53,268 bases of DNA. It comes from Anaerolineae bacterium (lineage in GTDB: Bacteria > Chloroflexota > Anaerolineae > JAADDB01). A program made the translations under genes and the position numbers. Positions 42,300 through 50,395 of this stretch are shown piece by piece; positions within the stretch are counted from its first letter, which is position 1; each line of letters begins with the position of its first letter. The notes under the pieces are model-generated. The model saw only the letters and a program-made list of their open reading frames with translations. It ran no database searches and was not told the origin of the DNA. The DNA is taken from the NCBI GenBank assembly GCA_015490995.1, contig WFWT01000130.1, positions 1 through 53,268 on the forward strand, in the 5' to 3' direction.

Positions 42300-44873
42300 T
42301 TACGTGATAGTATATGATGATCCCTGTGCATCCTTGTAGACCTCGATGCGCACGGGAAACATATCCTTTAGCTCTTCAATGTGCGTAATGACCACAATAA
42401 GGTCGAATTCCTCCTGGATAGCATTGATTGCGTCCACCAGCCGCAGGCGCCCGGCAGCATCCTGGCTTCCGAAGCCCTCGTCGATGAACAAGCTGCGGAG
42501 ACGCGCGCCCGCTCGGCGGGCCAGCAGTTTGCTAAGGGCCACCCGCAAGGCGAAATTGATGCGAAAGGCCTCGCCACCGGAGAATAGCTCGTATGGCCGC
42601 ACCCCCAATTCGTCGGCAATTTCAATGTCCAGGGTTTCGATAACCCCCTCACCTGAGGCACGGGCCCGCTGCGTTTTCAGCTGGATACTCATGCGTCCAT
42701 CGGTCATGCGGGCCAGAAGGCGGTTGGTTTCCGCCTCCAATTCTGGCAAGACGGCTTCGATGATCATGGCCTGCAGGCCACGCTTGCCAAAGGCTTCGGC
42801 CAGGTCTTTGTATATGGCGCGCTCCCGTTGTGCCTGCTGTCGCTGGGCGGTGAGTTCTTGGAGGCGTTGCTTTTGCTGCTGAATGGCAACAAGCTCCTGG
42901 CGCAGCGCGCCTAGCCGGGTGCGGGCGCGGGCTACCTCTTCGCTGAGGGCCTCGACGGTCGCCACCTGTTGACGCCAGGCTTGTTCTACGTCGGGGAGGG
43001 CTTCAAGGCGCGCCTGTTTGGCAGCCAGGGCTTGCCGTTCCTCCGTCAGGCGTTGATGCCAGCGGTCGATTTGCTCCTGTATATGGGTTAGGCGAACCTG
43101 GAGCTCCTGCCGGCGTTCTTCGGCCTGCTGAAGTTGACGGTACAGCGTCTCCGCGTCGGCAAGGGATAGCAAGCGTTGGCGTACTTGTTCATGGGCTTGG
43201 GCGTCATATCCCAACTCGGCCAGGGCGTGTTGAACTTCGGCCAGGCGGGCTTGCTCTTTTTGGGCGAACGTACCGTTGGTCAATTGGCTTCGGGCTGTGT
43301 CCAGCTGTTGGGAGACCACTTGAACGCGTGCCTTTGCCTCCTGGATGGACTCGAGGGTGGCTTCCGCTGTGGCGTGCTGCCGTTGCCAACGGGTCCGTTC
43401 TTTCAAGCGGGCCTCCAGCTGGCGGATCTCCTGCTGGAGCTGTTGGATCGTCTGTTCCACGACTTGGAGACGTTCACGTCCCTGGGTGTAAGCTTGTTTT
43501 TTGGCCTGGCCTTCACGCTCCAGTTGGGCTACCATCTGTTGCAAATGGACGGCGGTCAGGGGCTGTCCGCAGAGGGGGCAGGTTGCTTCGGCCCGTGCGC
43601 TCTCCAGCCGGTCAAGGCGCTCCCGGAGTTCCTGCATGTCCTGTTTCAGGCGTTTCAATTGCTCCCGCAGGACGGCACGTTCTTCCTGGAGCGTCTGCAA
43701 GCGCTCGCGGGCGGTATGCAGTGTCTCTTCCTGCTGGGTCAGATAGGTCAAGCGTTCCTGGGCTTCTGCCAGTTGATGCTGGACGGTGGCCTCCGCCGCC
43801 AGGTGTTGCTGCAAAGTGCTCAGCTCCTGTTCCAGGCGGGAGATCTCCCGGGTAAGTTGTTCTCGGGCAGCATTCCACGCCATTTGGGCCTCGCGTAACG
43901 CTTCTTGAAGGCGCACATGCTGACGCAACCGTTCGTTCCACGCGTCCTCTTCGGCTCGCAGGCGTTGCCACTCCTCATATTGGGCCTCGATGGTCTCACG
44001 ACGGGCCAGAAGTGCCTCCACTTGTCGGAGTTGGGAGGTTACCCGCGCTTTTTCGGCCTGAGCCTGGGCAATGTCCGCTTCCAGAGTCTTTACCCGAGCC
44101 TGCTGTTGGCGAAATTCCTCCCGGGCTTGCAGGAGCATTTCCCGTTGCGTGTTGAGCAGGCGTTCCTGTTCTTCGGCCGTCTTCAAGCGCTGTTCGAGTT
44201 CGGTCAGTTCCGCTTCCGCTTCGGTCAGCGCCTGGCGGCAACTGTCCTCTCGTGCGATTTCCTCCTGGAGAGAGGCTATTTGGTGTTCGATGCTCTGGAT
44301 ACGCGCTTCCAGGACACGACTTTGTTGCCGGGCACGCTCTTCCCACGTCGTGTACTGGTCCAAGCGAAGGATTTCGGCCAACACGGCCTTTCGTTCGGCG
44401 GGCCGCATGGTGGTGAAGCGGTCCGCGCGGCCTTGTTTGAGATAGGCCGAGGTGATGAAGGTGTCATAATCCAACTTAAGGGTTTGGAGGATGCGATGCT
44501 GGGTGTCACGGACGGAGGTTTCGGTGAGAGGACGCCAATCCTCCCGGTGGGAGTCCCACACATAGAATTCGAGCACGGTGCGGCCCTGTCGCCCTCGACG
44601 GCGAACGCGTTCCCGTCGCACGCGGTAGCGCTGGTCCTCCAGGAGGAACTCGAAATCCACCAGCATGGCGGTGGCCCCGTGGCGGATGAGGTCATCGTCC
44701 TGGCGGGAGCGGGCCTTACCCCACAACGCCCACGTCATCGCGTCCAGAAGGGCGCTTTTGCCGTGACCGTTGGGGCCGGAAAGGCACACGACGTGCATGC
44801 CGTCAAAGGAGAGGGGCGGAACGTTCTCGCCGTATGAGAGGAAGTTCCGCAGTTGTAAGCGTAACGGTCTCAT
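42300..44873 (-). CDS. sbcC: SbcC/Rad50-type ATPase (DNA double-strand-break nuclease subunit)
   Basis: 857-residue SMC-like protein. It begins MRPLRLQLRNFLSYGENV with Walker A GPNGHGKS (residues 33-40). Long Glu/Gln/Arg-rich coiled coils flank the zinc hook CPLC at residues 432-435, near the centre, as expected for Rad50/SbcC dimerisation. The C-terminal ATPase half has LFSGGEAFRINFALRVALSKLL (signature) and LFIDEGFGSQD (Walker B and D loop). SbcC works with the SbcD/Mre11 nuclease; that gene is absent from the window, though it is usually adjacent. The open frame reaches 45119, but the ATG at 44873 starts exactly at the conserved N-terminus. Its length is at the short end of the family. Confidence 0.95.
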   Translation of the reverse strand: MRPLRLQLRNFLSYGENVPPLSFDGMHVVCLSGPNGHGKSALLDAMTWALWGKARSRQDDDLIRHGATAMLVDFEFLLEDQRYRVRRERVRRRGRQGRTVLEFYVWDSHREDWRPLTETSVRDTQHRILQTLKLDYDTFITSAYLKQGRADRFTTMRPAERKAVLAEILRLDQYTTWEERARQQSRVLEARIQSIEHQIASLQEEIAREDSCRQALTEAEAELTELEQRLKTAEEQERLLNTQREMLLQAREEFRQQQARVKTLEADIAQAQAEKARVTSQLRQVEALLARRETIEAQYEEWQRLRAEEDAWNERLRQHVRLQEALREAQMAWNAAREQLTREISRLEQELSTLQQHLAAEATVQHQLAEAQERLTYLTQQEETLHTARERLQTLQEERAVLREQLKRLKQDMQELRERLDRLESARAEATCPLCGQPLTAVHLQQMVAQLEREGQAKKQAYTQGRERLQVVEQTIQQLQQEIRQLEARLKERTRWQRQHATAEATLESIQEAKARVQVVSQQLDTARSQLTNGTFAQKEQARLAEVQHALAELGYDAQAHEQVRQRLLSLADAETLYRQLQQAEERRQELQVRLTHIQEQIDRWHQRLTEERQALAAKQARLEALPDVEQAWRQQVATVEALSEEVARARTRLGALRQELVAIQQQKQRLQELTAQRQQAQRERAIYKDLAEAFGKRGLQAMIIEAVLPELEAETNRLLARMTDGRMSIQLKTQRARASGEGVIETLDIEIADELGVRPYELFSGGEAFRINFALRVALSKLLARRAGARLRSLFIDEGFGSQDAAGRLRLVDAINAIQEEFDLIVVITHIEELKDMFPVRIEVYKDAQGSSYTIT

Positions 44874-44920
44874 CGCCCTGGCCGTCCCCGATCCACGTGA
44901 CATAATGTCGGGTAGGGTGT

Positions 44921-44950
44921 AGTGTAACACAGAGTGGGGAGGGGAGTGAA
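44921..44950 (-). promoter_or_regulatory. Possible promoter of sbcC
   Basis: Minus strand TTCACT (44945-44950, 4/6) and TACACT (44921-44926, 4/6) with an 18-base spacer, about 48 bases before the sbcC start. Confidence 0.4.
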
Positions 44951-44994
44951 ACGCTCTCCTTGTTCCTGTCGGTGTGGCAACGCCCTCGTCAAAC

Positions 44995-45023
44995 TTGGGA
45001 TCGACCGTCACTTTAGTTACAAT
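44995..45023 (+). promoter_or_regulatory. Promoter of the phnCE unit
   Basis: TTGGGA (44995-45000, 4/6) and TACAAT (45018-45023, 5/6) with a 17-base spacer; predicted transcription begins about 40 bases before the phnC start. Confidence 0.6.
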
Positions 45024-45071
45024 GGGCTGGTAATCGGTGTTCCTGACTTTTGGCGGGTAAGGGGAGGGCAC

Positions 45072-45830
45072 ATGCTGGAAGTGCGTCAGCTGAACAAGAT
45101 TTATCCCGGTGGGATTCATGCCTTGAAGGATGTGACCTTCACCGTAGAAGAAGGGGAATTTCTGGTGCTCATCGGGCTGAGCGGGTCGGGCAAGTCCACG
45201 CTGTTACGATGTATTAATCGATTGGTAGAACCCACGTCAGGTCAGGTGATCTGGAACGGTGTGGACATCACTGCGGCCAGCCCTGCGGAGTTGCGACACA
45301 TTCGACGGCAAATCGGGATGATTTTTCAGCAGTTTAACCTGGTCAAACGGTTACCGGTTATCACCAACGTGCTCACCGGTAGGTTGGGATATGTCAGTCC
45401 GTGGCGCAGTTTGTTCAATTACTGGACTCCCGAGGAGCGCCGAATGGCGATGCAGAACCTGGAGCGGGTGGGCATTGCGGACCAGGCATGGAAACGGGCG
45501 GATGAGCTGTCGGGGGGGCAGCAACAGCGGGTGGCCATTGCCCGTGCCTTGATGCAAAATCCCAAGTTGATCTTGGCCGATGAGCCGGTTGCTTCCCTGG
45601 ACCCGGCTACATCGCATTCGGTGATGAAGTATATCCTGGAATTGAACCGTCGTGATGGGATAACGGTGATCTGTTCTCTGCACTTCCTCAGCCTGGCCCG
45701 GCAGTATGGCACCCGTATCATTGCCTTACGGGACGGACACATTGTATTTGACGGCAAACCCGAAGAAATCGATGATCGACGCTTTAAGGAAATCTACGGC
45801 GAGGACGCTGTCGAGGTGGAAATCCGATGA
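45072..45830 (+). CDS. phnC: Phosphonate-type ABC transporter ATP-binding protein
   Basis: 252-residue ATPase of the PhnC subfamily. Walker A is GLSGSGKST (residues 35-43), Q-loop FQQFN, signature LSGGQQQR (147-154), Walker B LILADEP (167-173) and the switch His in ICSLHFLSLA. The LVKRLPVITNVLTGRLGY segment is characteristic of PhnC. It powers uptake of phosphonate, phosphite or a related oxyanion through PhnE. The start at 45072 has aaggggaggg before it; earlier starts fall on the promoter. The stop overlaps the phnE start as ATGA. The periplasmic binding protein PhnD normally encoded beside it is absent. Confidence 0.92.
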   Translation: MLEVRQLNKIYPGGIHALKDVTFTVEEGEFLVLIGLSGSGKSTLLRCINRLVEPTSGQVIWNGVDITAASPAELRHIRRQIGMIFQQFNLVKRLPVITNVLTGRLGYVSPWRSLFNYWTPEERRMAMQNLERVGIADQAWKRADELSGGQQQRVAIARALMQNPKLILADEPVASLDPATSHSVMKYILELNRRDGITVICSLHFLSLARQYGTRIIALRDGHIVFDGKPEEIDDRRFKEIYGEDAVEVEIR

Positions 45831-46993
45831 ACAATCAGAGCGGTCCCTCCATTCAACGTCCCTTTTCGCCAGTGCGCTTTGTGCGCAACCTGGCGGTCGC
45901 TATCCTGGCAGTAGTGGTGTACGTGTACGGTTGGCAGGTGACGGAGATCAACCTGCAAACGTTGGTCCAGGGGGTGGGGGACATTCGCCCCCTGGTGGAG
46001 GATTTGCTCAATCCCCAGGTGTTTGAACGGGATAAGCAGGTAGTACGTTTGCGCGTGCCGTTTCCCATTCCCTGCCCGCCGGACTATGTGCCCCAGCCGG
46101 CGACGTATAAGGGCGCCCGCATGGACATTGAACCGGCCTGCGGAGAGGCGGAGGAGGTGGTCGTAACCCTTCGTAACGGACGGCCGAATACGCTGGCCCG
46201 GGTGCGTTGGGGCTTTCCCATCGGTACAGATCAGATCGTGACGCAAGCGGCGACCGATGACCAGGGTAACCTGCGGGTGCGCTTTCAGAGGCCTGAGCCC
46301 GCGCTGGGAGGACTGGAAGGGGAGCATCGCGTTGAGATCACCATGGAGTGGGAGGAGGGTCCCCTCCGGATAAGTGATACGCTGAAGACCGTGGTGGACA
46401 AGATGGTGGAGACCGTCTTTCTTGCCCTGATGGCCACCACGTTCGGCGTGATCTTTGCCCTTCCCGTGTCCTTTCTCGGCGCGCGCAACTTGATGACCAC
46501 CACCTTGTGGGGCACTGTCACATATTACCTGGTGCGCCTGGTGTTCAACATCCTTCGTTCTGTCGAGACCCTTATTTGGGCTGTGATTTTCGTGGTATGG
46601 GTGGGTATCGGTCCTTTCGCGGGTGTGATGGCTTTGACGGTCCACTCTATTGCCGCGCTGGCCAAACTGTACTCTGAGGCGATTGAAAGCATTGACCCCG
46701 GCCCCATCGAAGCCATCACTGCCACGGGCGCTTCCCGGTTGCAAACCGTCATCTACGCCGTGATCCCGCAGGTGATCCCTCCTTTCATCGCGTTCACCAT
46801 TTACCGGTGGGATATCAACGTGCGCATGAGCACGGTCGTGGGCCTGGTGGGAGGGGGTGGCATCGGTTACATTCTCATTCAGTACATCAATTTGCTCCAG
46901 TACCGCCAGGCCGCGGTGGCCATGTGGGCTATTGTGATTGTCGTGTCCGCGATGGATTACCTGAGCGGTTACATCCGGGAACGCGTTGTGTAG
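45827..46993 (+). CDS. phnE: Phosphonate-type ABC transporter permease with large inserted domain
   Basis: 388-residue permease, about 110-120 residues longer than usual PhnE proteins (near 270). TM1 covers about 19-37. Residues of about 65-185 are a hydrophilic, beta-rich segment with two cysteines (Cys83, Cys105), predicted outside the membrane because it follows TM1. The normal permease core resumes at VDKMVETVFLALMATTFGVIFALPVSFLGARN and includes the cytoplasmic EAA loop IEAITATGASRLQTVIYAVIPQ that docks PhnC. Its start overlaps the phnC stop. No PhnD gene follows; an EamA transporter does. The insert might help bind substrate, but this is speculation. Confidence 0.88.
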   Translation: MNNQSGPSIQRPFSPVRFVRNLAVAILAVVVYVYGWQVTEINLQTLVQGVGDIRPLVEDLLNPQVFERDKQVVRLRVPFPIPCPPDYVPQPATYKGARMDIEPACGEAEEVVVTLRNGRPNTLARVRWGFPIGTDQIVTQAATDDQGNLRVRFQRPEPALGGLEGEHRVEITMEWEEGPLRISDTLKTVVDKMVETVFLALMATTFGVIFALPVSFLGARNLMTTTLWGTVTYYLVRLVFNILRSVETLIWAVIFVVWVGIGPFAGVMALTVHSIAALAKLYSEAIESIDPGPIEAITATGASRLQTVIYAVIPQVIPPFIAFTIYRWDINVRMSTVVGLVGGGGIGYILIQYINLLQYRQAAVAMWAIVIVVSAMDYLSGYIRERVV

Positions 46994-47006
46994 CCTGAGG
47001 TGAAAT

Positions 47007-47888
47007 ATGGCCGCTCGGCAGAGGGGACCGGTCTCACCCTACCTCGCGCTCTTCCTGGGTATTTTCGCGGTGTCCACAGGCGCGATCTTTGTGCGCCTGG
47101 CGGACGCACCGGCGTTGACGGTGGCCGCGTACCGTACCGGGCTGGCAACGTTGTTGCTGGCACCGGTGGCCTGGTGGCGAGCTCGGGAAGAGTTGCGGCG
47201 CCTGAGCTGGAGGGATTACCGATGGGCGTTGCTTTCCGGTTTTTTCCTGGCAGCCCACTTCGCTACCTGGATCTCGTCCCTGGATTATACCTCCGTAGCC
47301 AGCAGTGTGGTCTTGGTGAACACCAACCCCATCTGGGTAGGGCTCCTTACCCCTTTGCTTACCCGGGATCGCATCACTCGCTTGACTGCTTTGGGCATCG
47401 TCATCAGCGTGATAGGCGGGGTGATCATCGGCGCAGGGGACTTTGCCATTGGGGGCATGGCTTTGTGGGGGGATTTGCTGGCAGTGCTGGGTAGCATTTC
47501 AGCCGCGTTTTACCTGCTTATCGGGCGGAACTTGCGCCCCAAGCTTTCCCTGGTGGCGTACGTGACGGTGGTGTACGGCACGGCGGCCGTGTTGCTGTGG
47601 CTTTTGGTGCTGAGCCTACGTTTACCTATCAGCGATTTTAGCCCTCAAACGTGGGCCGCGCTGGTGGGCATTGCGTTGGTGCCTCAAATCCTGGGGCACA
47701 GCACGTATAACTGGGCGCTGCGGTGGGTCACCGCCAGCCTCGTGGCCGTGAGTCTTCTGGGTGAACCCATTATGGCCACCATCATGGCGTATGTGCTGTT
47801 CGGGGAAGGATTAACGTGGGCCAAGGCCATAGGAGGGGCTTTGATCCTCACCGGTATTTACCTGGCAGCGCGGGGCGAGGAAACGTGA
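47007..47888 (+). CDS. EamA/DMT-family transporter
   Basis: 293-residue ten-helix membrane protein. The first EamA half starts LALFLGIFAVSTGAIFVRLADAP with ALTVAAYRTGLATLLL and LDYTSVASSVVLVNTNPIWV; the second has FYLLIGRNLRPKLSLVAYVT and VPQILGHSTYNWALRWVTASLVAVSLLGEPI. It probably exports or imports a small metabolite. It starts 13 bases after phnE with gaggtg before the ATG, so it belongs to the same transcript. The MTA-phosphorylase-like gene starts 10 bases after its stop. It is not closely similar to the EamA protein at 36162. Confidence 0.92.
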   Translation: MAARQRGPVSPYLALFLGIFAVSTGAIFVRLADAPALTVAAYRTGLATLLLAPVAWWRAREELRRLSWRDYRWALLSGFFLAAHFATWISSLDYTSVASSVVLVNTNPIWVGLLTPLLTRDRITRLTALGIVISVIGGVIIGAGDFAIGGMALWGDLLAVLGSISAAFYLLIGRNLRPKLSLVAYVTVVYGTAAVLLWLLVLSLRLPISDFSPQTWAALVGIALVPQILGHSTYNWALRWVTASLVAVSLLGEPIMATIMAYVLFGEGLTWAKAIGGALILTGIYLAARGEET

Positions 47889-47898
47889 GGGGAGGAGC

Positions 47899-48720
47899 AT
47901 GGGACGAGTGTTGATCCTGCCGGCGGTGTGGTTGCCACCGCGAGCACTGGAACATCTCGGCACCCTGGTGAAGGAGGTCACGGTGGACACGCCGTGGGGC
48001 GAGGTGGGGCCGGTGGCCTTACGGCGTCATCCCTCGGGGGGTGAGGTCTACATCCTGCCTTATTCCGGGCACCCTACCCGGCTTGACCCCCGAGGAACGG
48101 TGTGGGCTGCTAAGACCCTGGGTGTGCGGCGCATTCTTACTTGGGAACGCTTGGTCGCGCTGGACACCGACCTGCAGCGGGGAGCTGTGGTCGTGCCCGA
48201 CGATTACATCGACTGGACTCGACGACTGCCTACTACTATTTTCACCGAGTACGGCGCGGGATATATCCCTCAGGTTCCCCCGTTTTGCCCTGAAACCCAC
48301 GCGACCACCCGTGCTCTCCTGGCCCGTGAGGGCATTCCGATCCATGGAGGCGTGTATCTGGGCGTGGATGGCCCTCGCCGGGAGACGCCGGCCGAAGCCG
48401 CGATGTACCGCCGGTGGGGGGCTGCTGTCATGGGGATGAACGTGATCCCCGAGGTGGTTCTCAGCAAGGAGCTGGAATTGTGCTACGGTGTGCTGGGTGT
48501 TGTCACCGAGCTGGCCGCTGATCGCCCCCCCGTGCCTCCGGGCGGAGAGGTGCGGGAGACGTTGCGTCGCATTTTGTCAGCGTTGCCCGCTCTAGTGGCT
48601 GCGCTTGCGGTTGAACCGACCTGTACATGTCATGTAACCCTGGCACGGGCCAAGGCTCAGGGCGTGTTGCCGGAAGATTGGCGTCTGTGGGCTGGGCCGC
48701 GTGACACTTCTAAGGGGTGA
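47899..48720 (+). CDS. MTA-phosphorylase-like purine nucleoside phosphorylase, divergent
   Basis: 273-residue protein of the PNP_UDP_1 / MTAP fold. Recognisable family places include YILPYSGHPTRLDPRGTVWAAKTLGVRRILTWE, VVVPDDYIDWTRRLPTTIF (like the MTAP PDQFIDRT segment), GVYLGVDGPRRETPAEAAMY (like EGPQFSTRAES) and MGMNVIPEVVLSKELELCY (like the phosphorylase IGMTNVPEAKLAREAELCY). Changes at GPQFST and the Thr of GMT suggest a modified purine or sugar site. Phosphorolysis of methylthioadenosine is the best guess and would feed the MtnA-type enzyme, but other nucleosides are possible. It is last in the phnCE-EamA transcript and overlaps the convergent aminotransferase by 64 bases. Confidence 0.75.
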   Translation: MGRVLILPAVWLPPRALEHLGTLVKEVTVDTPWGEVGPVALRRHPSGGEVYILPYSGHPTRLDPRGTVWAAKTLGVRRILTWERLVALDTDLQRGAVVVPDDYIDWTRRLPTTIFTEYGAGYIPQVPPFCPETHATTRALLAREGIPIHGGVYLGVDGPRRETPAEAAMYRRWGAAVMGMNVIPEVVLSKELELCYGVLGVVTELAADRPPVPPGGEVRETLRRILSALPALVAALAVEPTCTCHVTLARAKAQGVLPEDWRLWAGPRDTSKG

Positions 48721-49562
48721 TCATCCGGGTCTAACCCTACCTGGGCGGCGAAGTATGCCTCGAACGCTTGCCGCAACGCCTGGGTAATAGGCCCTACCGT
48801 CCCCTGACCTATGGGCCGGTCGTCCACCACGGTGAGAGGCATCACGTGACGGCTGGTGCTGGTGATGAACGCCTCTTCCCACTGAGGAATGGTCGCAGGA
48901 GAAAGAGGCCGAAACACGATGGCGTATCCCCGCTCTCGGGCCAGGCGCAGCACGATATCCCGCGTCACTCCTGCCAGCACAAGGTGATCCGGTGGGGTGA
49001 TCAGTTTGCCGTGCATGACCACAAAGATGTTGCTGGAGCTCCCTTCGAGAATGCCGGCCCGCGTGACCAGAAGGGCTTCGTGGCACCCACGGGCCCGGGC
49101 CGCGCGCTGGGCCAGGAAGTTCACCAGGGTATTGAGCGTTTTTGCAGTGGGCAGAGCGCGTTCACCGACAAAGGTGATAGCCGTTGCCCCCTGGCGATAC
49201 AGGGATACTGGGTAGCGAATGGGAGGTAGCACCAGCATATACACCCGCGGGGGGTCATCGGCGTCACCCGCCAAGGCCAACACGCGCAGGAGGCCATCCC
49301 TTTGGCGGGCAGCTTCCACGGTGGCGTGCGCCCAGCGTGCAAGACGGGACGGCGACGCGGGTAGCGGTAGGTCAATGGTTGCGGCCGAACGTGCCAGGCG
49401 CTCCAGGTGATCTTCCAGGTGGAACAGGCGACCGTTGGCGATTTCCACGGTCTCGTAGACGCCCAACGCGCTGGTAACCGCGGGGTTTTGCACGTGAACC
49501 GTGGCCTGCGGTTCGCGAACAGGTTCGCCGTTACAGGTGATGTAGAGCGGTCGACGGGTCAT
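48657..49562 (-). CDS. Class IV PLP aminotransferase (second of tandem pair)
   Basis: 301-residue fold-type IV PLP enzyme, family of branched-chain and D-amino-acid aminotransferases and aminodeoxychorismate lyase. The likely PLP Lys is Lys141 in LPTAKTLNTLV, and Glu173 in ILEGSSSNIF matches the cofactor pyridine-contact Glu. SALGVYETVE near residue 31 and LAGVTRDIVLRLA further on are typical. Its ATG overlaps the previous aminotransferase stop as ATGA, and the two proteins are clear paralogues with their Lys at the same index. The C-terminal 20 residues extend 64 bases into the convergent phosphorylase gene. Exact substrate is unknown. The open frame continues upstream, but the family starts at MTRRPLYIT. 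Confidence 0.88.
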   Translation of the reverse strand: MTRRPLYITCNGEPVREPQATVHVQNPAVTSALGVYETVEIANGRLFHLEDHLERLARSAATIDLPLPASPSRLARWAHATVEAARQRDGLLRVLALAGDADDPPRVYMLVLPPIRYPVSLYRQGATAITFVGERALPTAKTLNTLVNFLAQRAARARGCHEALLVTRAGILEGSSSNIFVVMHGKLITPPDHLVLAGVTRDIVLRLARERGYAIVFRPLSPATIPQWEEAFITSTSRHVMPLTVVDDRPIGQGTVGPITQALRQAFEAYFAAQVGLDPDDHPLEVSRGPAHRRQSSGNTP

Positions 49563-50395
49563 ACGGGTGTTGCCTCCACTTCCTGGCGCCATAACCTGTC
49601 GAACGCCTCCATCAACCGGCGGGTTATGGGACCGACCTGTAAGGGGTGCTGGTCTACTCGACAGATGGGCAGAATGTGTCGGCGGGTGCTGGTCAGGAAG
49701 GCTTCTTCCCAGCGGGGGATTTCGTGTACCGGCATAGGGCGGCGTTCGATGGGGATGCCCAGGACAGAGGCCAACTCCAGGACAATGCCCAGGGTGACGC
49801 CTTCCAGTGCGGCGCCGTACGGTGCGGTAATCAGCGTGCCGTCCACCACCGCGAAAACGTTGCAGTTGGTTCCTTCCGTGATGTAGCCGTCCCGGTTCAC
49901 CAGGAGGGCATCGTGGGCACCGGCTTGCTGCGCTTGTCGGCGTGCAAGGCCGGGTACCAGGGTGTTCAGGGATTTGATAAGGGGGAAAGCGCGTTCCCCA
50001 CGGAAGGTGATCACAGGAACTCCCGTGCGGTACCATTCGGGAGGATAATTGGGCGGGCGCATCAGGTACAGGTAATAGACGCCGTCACCGTCCCCTACGT
50101 CCACCAGCACGATGCGCAACAGCGTGTCTCGTACGTTGTTGGCTGCCAGGAGAGGGGGAATCCATTCTCGCAGAGTGTTGGCAGGCAGAGGCAGGGGTAA
50201 GCTGCTTGCCTCCGCGGACGCGGTGAGGCGGGCCAGGTGCTGATCCAGCCGGAAGGGATGATGGTTCACGACCTCAACGGTCTCGTACACACCGAGCGCG
50301 GCGTAAAGCGAGGACGCGGCAACGGGAATGGTGGCCTCGGCCACCGGGATGAGTTGCCCGTTCTTCATGGCCACGGGCAAGGGGTGGACTTTCAC
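49559..50395 (-). CDS. Class IV PLP aminotransferase (first of tandem pair)
   Basis: 278-residue fold-type IV PLP enzyme. PLP Lys141 in FPLIKSLNTLV, Glu174 in YITEGTNCNVF, the beta-strand AALGVYETVEVV and LEGVTLGIVLELA all fit the family. It is a paralogue of the following gene, and both keep the catalytic residues, so neither looks dead. Differences near NCN versus SSN and in the substrate loops suggest split specificities. Start is GTG with GGAGG before it, overlapping the stop of the CheY-ParA gene as GTGA. Thus three genes are joined by overlaps. A link between the ParA-like protein and these enzymes is suggested only by gene order. Confidence 0.88.
   Translation of the reverse strand: MKVHPLPVAMKNGQLIPVAEATIPVAASSLYAALGVYETVEVVNHHPFRLDQHLARLTASAEASSLPLPLPANTLREWIPPLLAANNVRDTLLRIVLVDVGDGDGVYYLYLMRPPNYPPEWYRTGVPVITFRGERAFPLIKSLNTLVPGLARRQAQQAGAHDALLVNRDGYITEGTNCNVFAVVDGTLITAPYGAALEGVTLGIVLELASVLGIPIERRPMPVHEIPRWEEAFLTSTRRHILPICRVDQHPLQVGPITRRLMEAFDRLWRQEVEATPV

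Noticed and set aside
44874-45119. N-terminal extension of SbcC to 45119
   Set aside because: It crosses the promoter region and adds 82 residues before the invariant N-terminus of the family.
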